In this document: positions 7,375-16,483 of the stretch, piece after piece
Numbering within the stretch: position 1 is the first letter of the stretch
Layout of the letters: the number at the start of each line of letters is the position of its first letter
Assembly: GCA_963834015.1 (NCBI GenBank)
Contig: CAWIAG010000003.1
Location: 620,001-684,000 of the forward strand
Origin: FEN-1297 sp963834015
Lineage (GTDB): Bacteria > Bacteroidota > Ignavibacteria > Ignavibacteriales > Ignavibacteriaceae
DNA: 64,000 nt
Direction of reading: 5' to 3'
Made by a program: the position numbers and the translations under genes
The notes under the pieces: model-generated
What the model was told of the DNA's origin: nothing
Seen by the model: only the letters and a program-made list of their open reading frames with translations
Databases searched by the model: none

Positions 7375-8886
7375 CTATGGCTGTTTATCTCTTTCAATTA
7401 TATTCCTGACTTCTTCCTGCATGATTATTTTATAATACTTTAAGGGCCGTTTAATATCACGGCTTTCAGATACCATTGTTTTAAGTATTAATGGATTGAT
7501 TACCTTAGGCTCAATCTGTTTAACTGTTGAATTGTTCTCTAAATATCCCTTAATAAAAATATATGTATAAATGTTATAGTTTTTTGCAGCTGTAAAAGCT
7601 CGTAAACAGTCGTCCTTATTATAAAACTTTATAGTCTCCGTTATTCTCGTTAAGTGATAAATCGGATTTATTCTTTTCTGTGTTTTAAGCTTTTCCAGGA
7701 ACCAGCTTTCTTCAGGGAATGAAGTTAAAAACATATCTTCTAAACGTTTCCAGTTCCCGCGCTCTATGTGATGGTTCTTGTAATGTTCTAAATTGATTAT
7801 GGCTTTACCTTTAATTAACGATAGTTCATGTCTTGCAATCATGATATTCTGAGAAGAAAATATTTCCAGCAGATAACCTTTAGATACTCTCAACCAGACT
7901 TCTCTTAAAGCAAATTGGTATGGAACACTGTAGCGGCTTCCGGCAAACGATATCAAGCAATCTGCTGTAGCCTTGCGGACTTGTTCTTTTACATCAACAT
8001 ATCTTTCCTTAGGTAATTCGGTAAGCGAGTGCTTTTCTTTTTCAAACAAGTCTGCCGGCGTTTGTTTTGTAGTTGAATGGATCCTGTTATTTACCTCATC
8101 CTGAAAAGTTTTTAACTTTTGGAGAAAATCCTCAAAGCCGGAAAACTCCCTTGTCTTAATAAAATGTTCTTCAATGTAATCAAATGGCCTTTCTACTTTG
8201 CCTTTACTCCAGGGATGACCGGGAAGGCTCCTGGCAGGTTTGACGCCATAATAGCCACAGAAGGCAAGATAACGGCTATTCCACTTAAAGTTACTGTTCG
8301 AGGCATTCTTAACAAAACATTTTGCATTATCTGTCTGCATCTTTTCGGTAACTCCGCCAAATAAAATCAGGCTGTTCTCTATAGCTTCAAAGACACTTCC
8401 TTGTGTCTGGCTTAAGCTTGCTTCATATACACGGTAACGGCTAAATCCGAGTATGCAGCTAAATATATATATTCTGGTTAATACCTCTCCCATTTTAATG
8501 GTATACTCACTCCAATCGAACTGGGCCTGCTCACCGGGTTGTGTCTCATATGGCTGGAAAGTTTTTACTTCCGGCTGTTTCAAATTACTGATATAACGGT
8601 AATATGCACTCTTTGAACCCTTATAGCCCTTTGACTTTATCTCATCCAGCACGCAGCTCCCCAAAAGATGTTTATTTATAAATCTTTCGTATATGTAATC
8701 AACATATGGTTCTATATCCGGATTTATTTCTTTTTCCCTTTCATATTTAGGTGCCTGAACTTCATTCAGAGCGTTCTTAACTGTATTTCTGCTTATACCA
8801 AGAAGTTTGGCTATTGCTCTTGTGCCCAAGTTTGAATTACGCTTTTTCAGATTTTTAATTGTGATCCAATCTTCCATGCTTATCAA
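7375..8886 (-). CDS. istA: IS21-family transposase IstA
   Basis: A 503-residue intact IstA. An N-terminal helix-turn-helix (LGTRAIAKLLGISRNTVKNAL, in two parts) is followed by a second DNA-binding segment and an RNase H-like DDE integrase core: Asp124 in QFDWSEY, Asp186 in MQTDNAKC, Glu232 in SKGKVERPF. The C-terminal beta-barrel region (YSVPYQFALREVWLRVS) is also present. It catalyses strand transfer together with IstB. Length and layout are normal, so the gene itself looks functional, but the partner istB is disrupted by the RIT element. Confidence 0.93.
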   Translation of the reverse strand: MISMEDWITIKNLKKRNSNLGTRAIAKLLGISRNTVKNALNEVQAPKYEREKEINPDIEPYVDYIYERFINKHLLGSCVLDEIKSKGYKGSKSAYYRYISNLKQPEVKTFQPYETQPGEQAQFDWSEYTIKMGEVLTRIYIFSCILGFSRYRVYEASLSQTQGSVFEAIENSLILFGGVTEKMQTDNAKCFVKNASNSNFKWNSRYLAFCGYYGVKPARSLPGHPWSKGKVERPFDYIEEHFIKTREFSGFEDFLQKLKTFQDEVNNRIHSTTKQTPADLFEKEKHSLTELPKERYVDVKEQVRKATADCLISFAGSRYSVPYQFALREVWLRVSKGYLLEIFSSQNIMIARHELSLIKGKAIINLEHYKNHHIERGNWKRLEDMFLTSFPEESWFLEKLKTQKRINPIYHLTRITETIKFYNKDDCLRAFTAAKNYNIYTYIFIKGYLENNSTVKQIEPKVINPLILKTMVSESRDIKRPLKYYKIIMQEEVRNIIERDKQP

Positions 8887-8952
8887 TTCCTTTTCTCCTT
8901 CAACAGTTTATCTAAAACTAAAGAAGGATTAATTTCTTTCTTGTACTAGGGG

Positions 8953-9003
8953 TGGGTCAATTTTCAGCGGGAAAAGTGGGTCAGTTTTCAGTGGGAATTA
9001 ATA
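8953..9003. repeat. IS21 right terminal and subterminal repeats
   Basis: Two GGGTCA(A/G)TTTTCAG units (8954-8967 and 8978-8991) followed by GGGAATTAATA, the inverse of the left end. Confidence 0.75.
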
Positions 9004-9008
9004 GATAT
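9004..9008. repeat. IS21 target-site duplication, right copy (GATAT)
   Basis: Direct repeat of 2986-2990, immediately outside the right end. Confidence 0.65.
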
Positions 9009-9035
9009 CATTAAAATTGTTAATAGCTGCTACGA

Positions 9036-10022
9036 TTACTCCGATGAACCTATTGGAATACCCCACCAAATAGAAAGTTCTTCTAAGTCACCAATAAAAT
9101 AATTATCTGACCAAATTTGGATTAAAGGATATTTATTGTTTTCTACTAGAAACCAGATCAGAAATATTTCCGGTTGAGAAAAATAAATATTTCTTTCAAT
9201 TTCACCTATACGCTCACAAAATATCTGTTGAATCTTTTTATCATTATTTGAAATAAACGCAATTAAATTGGATAAATCTTCACTAAGATTTAATATCAAT
9301 GGTGATAATACAGATAGAAATTTTATTGAAGTCTCTTTATCATAATCTCTTTTTGCATATTTGAAAAATTTACCTTCTAATTTCTTTAATATTGAATATA
9401 TGTTGTAATCCGGATGATTTATTAATTTTTGATTCACATCTTCAAATTCCTGATCACAAATCTCTAAAAGAGAGGTTAAACGAAATACTTTCCTTTTAAT
9501 ATTATCTTCAAGCGGCATATCTTGTTTATATAACAATGCATGTTCTATATCCGCCCAAGTATGCTGACAAAGCGTTCGAACTTGGATTTCAAATATCAAC
9601 GAAGAAACAGATTCCAACCCTATAAATTCTGTTAAATTAGCTTTTATGCGAACATTAAAATGATCTGAAGTATAGCCAAGTTGATCGAATTTAAGGTTAT
9701 CAATTTTCTTTTCGAATTCTTCAATAATGAAGTGTTCAGCAATAAATTGGTTTACTCTTTCAACTTCGGAAGGGAAATGACATATTATTCTAAACCCTAG
9801 TATATCGTATATGTCTTCGTATTTTATTCCTTTCTTTAATAACTTTTTATATATACTTATTGGGTCTTTAATTCGCGAGGTTATTTGAGGCAATATTTCA
9901 AGCGAGGGGAGATTACAATTTAAGTAACTATCAACAACATGCAGAATATTTATGAAAGAATCTTCGTTAGATTCAAATTTAGATAATATTTCCACAAACG
10001 ATATTTTAGGATTTGAATTCAT
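9036..10022 (-). CDS. RelA/SpoT-family (p)ppGpp synthetase-like protein
   Basis: A 328-residue protein with a RelA/SpoT nucleotidyltransferase domain in about residues 20-190: RIKDPISIYKKLLKKG (substrate-binding basic patch), YDILGFRII (catalytic Asp region), LGYTSDHFNV, then FEIQVRTLCQHTWADIEHALLY, which carries the family's catalytic EIQVRT-W-EH motif. No HD hydrolase domain precedes it. The C-terminal 130 residues are helical and unlike TGS or ACT domains. By family it should transfer pyrophosphate from ATP to a guanosine or adenosine nucleotide, or to tRNA as in toxSAS toxins. Its ATG overlaps the stop of the NA37-like gene by 4 bases, and the pair follows hsdS on the same strand. The setting fits a toxin or abortive-infection effector, by inference. 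The IS21 element sits just downstream. Confidence 0.85.
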   Translation of the reverse strand: MNSNPKISFVEILSKFESNEDSFINILHVVDSYLNCNLPSLEILPQITSRIKDPISIYKKLLKKGIKYEDIYDILGFRIICHFPSEVERVNQFIAEHFIIEEFEKKIDNLKFDQLGYTSDHFNVRIKANLTEFIGLESVSSLIFEIQVRTLCQHTWADIEHALLYKQDMPLEDNIKRKVFRLTSLLEICDQEFEDVNQKLINHPDYNIYSILKKLEGKFFKYAKRDYDKETSIKFLSVLSPLILNLSEDLSNLIAFISNNDKKIQQIFCERIGEIERNIYFSQPEIFLIWFLVENNKYPLIQIWSDNYFIGDLEELSIWWGIPIGSSE

Positions 10023-11059
10023 GATCCGATATTTTTTATTTTCCCTATAATTTCTGCTTTTGTATATCCATTATCAACGTTAGTCAATTTAACTTTATTC
10101 CCAAGATCTCCATTCTTTGATATAATAGACACATCATTATCAAAATCTATCATCATCCTTTTTATATGATTTTGAATTAACTCAGTATCCTTTCTAAAAT
10201 TATCTTCAGGGAATTTGTTTAATTTCATATGATCTTCATAACTCTGCCTGTCTTCAATCTCAAGATATTCATCGGCAAATTCATTAGAACTGATTGAATT
10301 ATCAGGCATGTTAGTATATGAGAGTAAGTGCTCATAATATTTCGCTTTTTTAATAGGATCCTCAATTTGAGTAATATAGGACTTTGTAAATTCAAAGAAA
10401 TTTTTTGTTATTATTCTAGTATCATCATAAAATTCACATCCTAAAAAATCAGACAGAAAGAAATCCGCCACCTCTTTCATTGAATGTACCTGGAGCTGAT
10501 TATCAGCTACAAACCCATCATAATCTAAGTTATAGTCAGTGCGATTAAAAAATATACTTGCTTTAAACAGTTTTGTTTTCTTGGTTAATAATAAATCCCT
10601 AACAGTCACAATATCGAGATAATGTTGACCTGTATTCTTTTCAATCTTTGCCCCTTCATCCCTTTCCACTTTTAGAATTGATAAAATGTTCTTTGAATTT
10701 ATATTTCCTTCAATAACAACGATAATTCCTGGTGGATTTGTACCCTTTTGAATCTCGAACAACTGCTTTGCAATTTTCTTAGAGGGATCAACTATATCTT
10801 TCCTTGGAGATGAAAGATTTAGATCTGATATTATGGACGGAACCGGCGAAACGGATTTAGGATTAAATAATACCCTGAAGCTTTTTTTATTGATTATTTC
10901 AACAAGTTTATCTTTAAAAAATAGTTTGAGATCTGTATTTAAGTTACTTTCTCTATCGCTGTAATCAATTTGAGGAGATTTATCATCTTTTTTATGTCTT
11001 GGGACATCATGTACAATTATTTTTGAGATTTCTAATAACGCTATATCTTTTTTCTGCAT
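10019..11059 (-). CDS. 37-kDa nucleoid-associated protein family (NdpA/YejK-like, PF04245)
   Basis: A 346-residue protein that follows the NA37 family through its length: an opening ISKIIVHDVPRHKKDD segment, YSDRESNLNTDLKLFFKDKL, then KSVSPVPSII, KKIAKQLFEIQKGTNPPGII (the family's LyexQ-G-n-pG box), ILSILKVERDEGA and VRDLLLTKKTKLFKASIFF. The last 120 residues are less typical. Members bind DNA or nucleoids in Gammaproteobacteria, but the molecular job is poorly known. Here the gene lies 68 bases after hsdS and overlaps the RelA/SpoT gene start, so it probably shares a transcript with both. Pairing with an alarmone synthetase suggests partner or antitoxin-like control. This is inference. Confidence 0.85.
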   Translation of the reverse strand: MQKKDIALLEISKIIVHDVPRHKKDDKSPQIDYSDRESNLNTDLKLFFKDKLVEIINKKSFRVLFNPKSVSPVPSIISDLNLSSPRKDIVDPSKKIAKQLFEIQKGTNPPGIIVVIEGNINSKNILSILKVERDEGAKIEKNTGQHYLDIVTVRDLLLTKKTKLFKASIFFNRTDYNLDYDGFVADNQLQVHSMKEVADFFLSDFLGCEFYDDTRIITKNFFEFTKSYITQIEDPIKKAKYYEHLLSYTNMPDNSISSNEFADEYLEIEDRQSYEDHMKLNKFPEDNFRKDTELIQNHIKRMMIDFDNDVSIISKNGDLGNKVKLTNVDNGYTKAEIIGKIKNIGS

Positions 11060-11127
11060 TTTATCCCTCTTATATTTGCTAAATAGATATATAGATCACA
11101 TAAATATTCCGTATCAACTTAATGTTG

Positions 11128-12486
11128 CTACATCAATTCGTCTAATATGTTTTTCTTATAAGTTATATCGTCCGTCTTTTCATTCAACGCCTCTCTCAAA
11201 ACAGCCTGTAAAAGTAAATTTGTTTGTTCTTTATTTCCTATTATATTTTTCTCCAGTTCATCACATAGTCGCATAAGTTGTTTAATTTTAGATACAATTC
11301 TCACTTGCTCTTCTATAGGGGGCAATGGGATCATAAATGCTTTTATTTCTTGTAAATTAATACCTTTATAGGCGATACCTCTAAGCTTAGCATTAGTTTC
11401 GTTTTGAATATAAGGAGACAATAAAACTGATAATATAAACTTATTATTAACCTTACTTGTCAGCGGTATTATGGCGAGTTCCCTTGAAATATTATACCCT
11501 TTCATTTTTGAAGGGACAATGCTACACCCACCTAATGTGCCACGAATTGAAAATATTATTTCACCACCACTCAATATAGAGCGCATATAATCATTTGAAA
11601 TTTCTTTAGAAACTTTTCTAATATTATTTTCTAAGATATACCAAGGTTTAATATCGCTTGTTCTTAGTGTATAAACTCCATCCTTTACATATTCACCTAG
11701 TTTCACAATTCCATAGGTAATTTCCCTTAATGGATCGCAAATTTCATCCAATCTGCACCAAACCCAGCTTTCTGGTATTTCGAATGGAATCTCTTCCGCT
11801 TTTATTATCGGAAGCAGTCGTCGTCCCTTTAATTTCCTGTTTATAATTTGTCCATCTTTCTCTACTTTTATCTGTGCTAGAAGTTCTAAAGCAGGCTCAT
11901 CATTTGGGTTTTGCTTTACAAGTTTACCTCGCACAGCTTCGCTAAGAAATGTCTGACGAAGTTGTTTTATTAAATATTTTTGTGAAATAATTTCACTCTT
12001 AAGATTCTTATTGAAAAATTCAATTGAAGAAATATTTTTACAAATAATCCTTTGTTCATCTATATTTGGTAAACTTATTTCTAAGGAGAGTAAATGTTTA
12101 GGTTTAATTTCTGTTTTAATTCCACCTGGAACCTGCTCCTTTATAGCATCAAGAAATTTTGGACTTTTCAAATAATTCTTTAAGAATTCAATATTTATTA
12201 TACTTTTATCTGATTCATAACTTGAATAATGAATGGTTGCCGTAATATCTTCCTCGCCTTCATAAACCGCAATCGCACCTTTATAGACATTTATACCAGA
12301 TATCACTAAATCACCGCTTTTAATTAAAATCATATCAGTTTTGGATGGGTTTTCGGAAAGAAAAATATTCCCATCAAAATCAATCTTGTCTATTCTTTTA
12401 AGGTTGTTTATTTCTTTTGCATTTGGCCTGTAATGGAATTCACGCGGTTTTATAAATTCAGATAATTTTATTTTCTTCCAACTCAT
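11128..12486 (-). CDS. hsdS: type I restriction-modification specificity subunit HsdS
   Basis: A 452-residue S subunit with two half-repeats. The first target-recognition domain spans about residues 1-165 and ends at ISLPNIDEQRIICKNI. A central conserved coiled coil and linker (LIKQLRQTFLSEAVRGKLV, then PFEIPESWVWCRLDEI) lead to the second recognition domain, which ends at MIPLPPIEEQVRIVSKI, followed by the distal helix. It decides the bipartite DNA target of the methylase and nuclease. Its start overlaps the hsdM stop by 4 bases. The first recognition half starts unusually abruptly (WKKIKLSEFIKPREF) compared with the second. Target sequence not predictable by eye. Confidence 0.93.
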   Translation of the reverse strand: MSWKKIKLSEFIKPREFHYRPNAKEINNLKRIDKIDFDGNIFLSENPSKTDMILIKSGDLVISGINVYKGAIAVYEGEEDITATIHYSSYESDKSIINIEFLKNYLKSPKFLDAIKEQVPGGIKTEIKPKHLLSLEISLPNIDEQRIICKNISSIEFFNKNLKSEIISQKYLIKQLRQTFLSEAVRGKLVKQNPNDEPALELLAQIKVEKDGQIINRKLKGRRLLPIIKAEEIPFEIPESWVWCRLDEICDPLREITYGIVKLGEYVKDGVYTLRTSDIKPWYILENNIRKVSKEISNDYMRSILSGGEIIFSIRGTLGGCSIVPSKMKGYNISRELAIIPLTSKVNNKFILSVLLSPYIQNETNAKLRGIAYKGINLQEIKAFMIPLPPIEEQVRIVSKIKQLMRLCDELEKNIIGNKEQTNLLLQAVLREALNEKTDDITYKKNILDELM

Positions 12487-13910
12487 TTAATAACCGTCTT
12501 TAATTCGTCCAATAACTGATTACTCTTTTCAAAACTCTTATGAAGTATCTCTAAAAGTTCTGCACTCGAGTATTCCTTTTTTTCTTCTTCTTTAAATGGA
12601 TTCTTAATATCCAGATTATATCCATTTTCTTCAATCACTTTAATATCAACTTTCCATGCCTGTTTATTTTCAGTTTTCTTCTTCCACCACTTCTTTAATA
12701 CATCAAATTCTTCAACTTTAATTGTCTTTGTCTTTGAATAAGATTTTTGGCCTTCAGGTAGATTATGCTCCCAATACCATATTTTACTAGTAGGTTTACC
12801 TTTTTCAAAGAATAAAAGATTTGTAGCCACTGTAGCATATGGTTGAAAGACTGAATTTGGTAGTCTGACTATTGTATGAAGATTACAGCTTTCCAAGAAA
12901 TGCTGTCTGATTCGCTGTTTAACGCCGTCACCGGTTAAAGAGCCATCAGGTAAAACGATTGCTGCCCTCCCGCCTTCATCAAGATAACGAATCATTAATA
13001 ATAGAAACAAATCTGCACTTTCAGTTGTTCTGTAGGCTACGGGGAAATTTCTTTCAATTCCATCACTTACTGAAGCGCCAAATGGGGGATTGGCAAGAAT
13101 TATATCAACCCGGTCTTTCTTTCCTATTGTAGTATATTCACGGTTAAGGCTATTTGTATAGTCTACATTGGGAATTTCTAAGTTATGAAGTATTAAATTG
13201 GTAACACAAAGCATGAAGGGAAGCGGCTTTAGTTCCTGACCGTGAATATTTTGTTCAAGTAATTTAAGGTCAGCAACGTTTTTAAGCCCTTTTTTATTTA
13301 AGTACTCAATTACAGATGTTAAAAAGCCACCTGTACCGCAAGCCGGATCTAAAATTTTTTCACCAAGTTTAGGATTTATCATTTCAGTCATAAACTCGGT
13401 TAGTGCGCGCGGAGTATAAAATTCACCATAGTTGCCAGCACTCTGTAAGTCTCTTAGAATAGTTTCATAAATATCCCCGAACAAATGCCTATCATTTGAA
13501 GAAGTAAAATCAACTTCATTTATCTTATTAATAACTTGCCTTATTAGGGTACCATTCTTCATGTAATTATTGGTACCTTCAAATATTTCCCTGACCATTA
13601 ATGCGCGTTTATTGTTTTTGCTTATATCTAGGGTTTTCAGACCTGGAATAAGATCATTATCAACATATAATTTTAGCTCTTCACCCGTTATTCCCTCATC
13701 ATCAGCCGCCCAATTGCGCCATTGAAGATTTTGAGGTATGGGAGATTTGTACCTATTTTGCAAGAGTTCCAAATCTTTATCACTGTCATCCATAATTTTT
13801 AGAAAAATCATCCAACCTAACTGTTCAATCCTTTGTGCATCACCGCTAACACCGGGATCTTTCCACATTATATTCTGAATAGATTTAACAAGATTACCGA
13901 TGTTCTTCAC
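12483..13910 (-). CDS. hsdM: type I restriction-modification methyltransferase HsdM
   Basis: A 475-residue N6-adenine methyltransferase: HsdM N-terminal helical domain (residues 1-130), SAM-binding motif DPACGTGGFL at 188-197, catalytic NPPF at 274-277, and GEFYTPRALTEFM just before the Rossmann core. All motifs are intact. It forms the M2S complex with HsdS and protects host DNA. The start shares one base with the hsdR stop and the stop overlaps hsdS, so the three subunits are translationally coupled in the order R-M-S. Confidence 0.95.
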   Translation of the reverse strand: MKNIGNLVKSIQNIMWKDPGVSGDAQRIEQLGWMIFLKIMDDSDKDLELLQNRYKSPIPQNLQWRNWAADDEGITGEELKLYVDNDLIPGLKTLDISKNNKRALMVREIFEGTNNYMKNGTLIRQVINKINEVDFTSSNDRHLFGDIYETILRDLQSAGNYGEFYTPRALTEFMTEMINPKLGEKILDPACGTGGFLTSVIEYLNKKGLKNVADLKLLEQNIHGQELKPLPFMLCVTNLILHNLEIPNVDYTNSLNREYTTIGKKDRVDIILANPPFGASVSDGIERNFPVAYRTTESADLFLLLMIRYLDEGGRAAIVLPDGSLTGDGVKQRIRQHFLESCNLHTIVRLPNSVFQPYATVATNLLFFEKGKPTSKIWYWEHNLPEGQKSYSKTKTIKVEEFDVLKKWWKKKTENKQAWKVDIKVIEENGYNLDIKNPFKEEEKKEYSSAELLEILHKSFEKSNQLLDELKTVIK

Positions 13911-16294
13911 TAAGCTGCTCCATATATTTGAGATTCAAGTTCTTTAATCGCTGTAAGATATTTAACCTTGTCTCCAAATAAGGAAATAATTTCGCTGGGC
14001 GATCCGATTTCATTAAAAGGATTAAGTTTTAAAATAGAAAGGTCTTCAACATTTTCAATACCGCCGTCGGCATATTTATCAAGTAAATTCTCTAAAACAT
14101 TCCGGGTTTTATCAGAATATTTAGCGAAGTAATTCTTCTTTTTAACATTTTCGGCTCTCTCTTTTCTTGATAGAGGAGGTTGATCGAAGGCAGCATGAAG
14201 GATTAAATCAAAGACATCCATTTCTTTATTTATATCATCAATAAAATTTCCAAGGATTACACCTTGTTCTGTAAGTTCATCGATCAACACTTGCTTTTGC
14301 TCGGTTTCATTCCATTTATTAATGAAATCATCAAGGGTTCGATATTTTCTCTGAACCATCGCCTTAGTATAATCTTTAAGACTACCGGTAATCAGCTTTC
14401 CATCATTGCCGACATATTGAACTCTTTCATTAAGAATAGAAACATTAACACCATTAACATATATTTTCTCTCGCTTATGAAGATTATCTTCTTCAATTCC
14501 AGAATCAACGCCATAAGGAACGGGCGGTTCAAATACTATATCCTCTCCAGTTATTTCATCTGCACTGACATCCGTTATTTTTTTTTCGTCTTCAATTGTA
14601 GGTAATTCCTCATCCGGATCAACTACTTTTATCATTACCGGGTCACCATCAAAATTAGGATCTGCAAAAAGCCGTGTTACATTCCTAAAGTCCAGAATAG
14701 TAAAATAGAATTTATTGTAATCTTCATTTATCCTTGTACCGCGTCCGATAATCTGTTTAAATTCCGTCATTGAGTTTATATTGCTGTCTAAAACAATAAG
14801 CTTACAAGTTTGAGCATCAATACCTGTAGTCATTAGTTTTGAAGTAGTTGCGATAACAGGATAATCCTCTTCAGGATTTATAAAATTATCAAGTTCTCTT
14901 TTACCATCTTCATCATCACCTGTAATTTTCATAACATATTTTGAATTAGAGGTGGCAAGATCAGAATTTTCATTTATAAGAGCTAACCTCATTCTTTCAG
15001 CATGTTCAATATCCACACAGAAAACAATGGTTTTATCAAATCTATTATGCTTATGAAGATATTCAGTTATTCTTCTTGATACGAATTTAGTTCTTTCATC
15101 AATAACCAAATTACGGTCATAATCATTAGTATTGTATTCTCTGTCTTCGATGATATTACCATTAACATCGGTTTTACCATTTTCAGGCCGCCAACCTTCC
15201 AAGTCAACATTTAAACCACAACGGATAACTTTATATGGCGCAAGAAAGCCATCTGAAATACCTTGTTTAAGGGAATAGGTATAAATCGGACTCCCAAAAT
15301 ATTCAATATTTGATACGGAATCAGTTTCTTTAGGAGTGGCTGTCAGACCTATATGAGTAGCTTTATTGAAATAGTCTAGTATTTCTCTCCAGGCGCTATC
15401 TGCTGCAGCGCTTCCCCGATGGCATTCATCAATTACAATAAGATCAAAAAAATCCCTGCTGAACTCTTTATAAGCATCTGTATCTTCATCATAATTCATA
15501 AGACCCTGATAAAGAGCTAAATATACCTCATATGATTTGTCGATAGTTTTTTTTCTGATAACTGTCATCTTATCGCCAAAATATCTAAAATCATTACGTT
15601 TAGCTTGATCTAGCAAAGCGTTTCTATCGGCAAGGAAGAGTATCCTTTTCTTTATACCGGCTTTCCATAGGCGATAGATTATATGATATGCCACTAAAGT
15701 CTTACCTGTACCTGTTGCCATAGTAAGGAGAATTCGATTTTGGCCTTTAGCTATGGCTTCAACAGTCCGGTTAATAGCTATTTGCTGATAGTACCTTAAT
15801 TGCTTCTGAGGCCTGTAATCATATTCCTGCCTGGCAATACTTTCTGCTGATGGTTCGGTAATACCCTTATATATTTTATATTTTTTCCACAACTCTTCCG
15901 GCGATGGAAATTCATTAAGGCCGATTTGTTTTTCCACTATACCAGTTTTAATGCTGGAATCATGCATCATAAAACCATCACCATTGCTGCTAAATGCTAT
16001 TGGTATATCTAATATAGAAGCATAATCAAGTGCCTGCTGAATGCCTGAACTCATAGAATGATTGTTATCTTTTGCCTCTATAATAGCAATGGGGATATTC
16101 GGTTTATAATAAAGGATGTAATCGGCTCTTTTTTGTTTACCCCTCGTCCAGAGGTTTCCTTTTACGTAGATTCTACCAGCAGTAAAAGAGAATTCTTCGC
16201 GGATTTGCTTTTCAATATCCCAACCGGCTTGCTGGATTGCAGGAGTGATAAATTTCGTGCAGATGTCCCTCTCGGAAAGTGATTTCTTATCCAT
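13910..16294 (-). CDS. hsdR: type I restriction endonuclease subunit HsdR
   Basis: A 794-residue restriction and translocation subunit of the EcoEI/EcoAI-like type (the C-terminal EcoEI_R_C-like region is present). The nuclease core is PD-(D/E)xK with Asp58 (RADYILYY) and Glu73-Ala-Lys75. The SF2 translocase has Walker A ATGTGKT at 193-199, DECH at 289-292, LTATP (motif III) and QIIGRGTRI (motif VI). It cuts unmodified DNA after ATP-driven translocation. All motifs are present and there is no sign of decay. It is the first gene of the operon. The 190 bases upstream to the metallo-beta-lactamase gene are AT-rich and may hold the promoter. Confidence 0.95.
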   Translation of the reverse strand: MDKKSLSERDICTKFITPAIQQAGWDIEKQIREEFSFTAGRIYVKGNLWTRGKQKRADYILYYKPNIPIAIIEAKDNNHSMSSGIQQALDYASILDIPIAFSSNGDGFMMHDSSIKTGIVEKQIGLNEFPSPEELWKKYKIYKGITEPSAESIARQEYDYRPQKQLRYYQQIAINRTVEAIAKGQNRILLTMATGTGKTLVAYHIIYRLWKAGIKKRILFLADRNALLDQAKRNDFRYFGDKMTVIRKKTIDKSYEVYLALYQGLMNYDEDTDAYKEFSRDFFDLIVIDECHRGSAAADSAWREILDYFNKATHIGLTATPKETDSVSNIEYFGSPIYTYSLKQGISDGFLAPYKVIRCGLNVDLEGWRPENGKTDVNGNIIEDREYNTNDYDRNLVIDERTKFVSRRITEYLHKHNRFDKTIVFCVDIEHAERMRLALINENSDLATSNSKYVMKITGDDEDGKRELDNFINPEEDYPVIATTSKLMTTGIDAQTCKLIVLDSNINSMTEFKQIIGRGTRINEDYNKFYFTILDFRNVTRLFADPNFDGDPVMIKVVDPDEELPTIEDEKKITDVSADEITGEDIVFEPPVPYGVDSGIEEDNLHKREKIYVNGVNVSILNERVQYVGNDGKLITGSLKDYTKAMVQRKYRTLDDFINKWNETEQKQVLIDELTEQGVILGNFIDDINKEMDVFDLILHAAFDQPPLSRKERAENVKKKNYFAKYSDKTRNVLENLLDKYADGGIENVEDLSILKLNPFNEIGSPSEIISLFGDKVKYLTAIKELESQIYGAA

Positions 16295-16483
16295 GGAAAT
16301 AGTCAGAATTTAGCGAGCTAAATGAATCAAAACCAATCAATGGAATGCCCCATATAATTATTTAGTGTTATAAAAATAGTCAAAATTCTTATGATTCAAA
16401 AGGAATATACATGAAATTCACAAGCTGATGATGAAGAAAAAGATTTCTTAAAATATTATTAATTAAACAAAATGAATTGCATT

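Larger units (their letters stand above)
2991..9003 (-). mobile_element. IS21-family insertion sequence, interrupted by a RIT element
   Basis: Left end TGTTAATTCCC (2991-3001) and right end, read inward, TATTAATTCCC are inverted repeats, followed on both sides by subterminal GAAAAYTGACCC-type repeats. The 5 bases GATAT flank both ends (2986-2990 and 9004-9008), a target duplication of the size usual for IS21. Inside are istA (7375-8886) and istB in two pieces (3052-3459, 6928-7293). Removing the nested RIT leaves about 2.5 kb, the normal IS21 size. The element is inserted between the 287-aa gene and the RelA/SpoT gene of the island. With istB broken, it should not transpose by itself. Confidence 0.88.
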
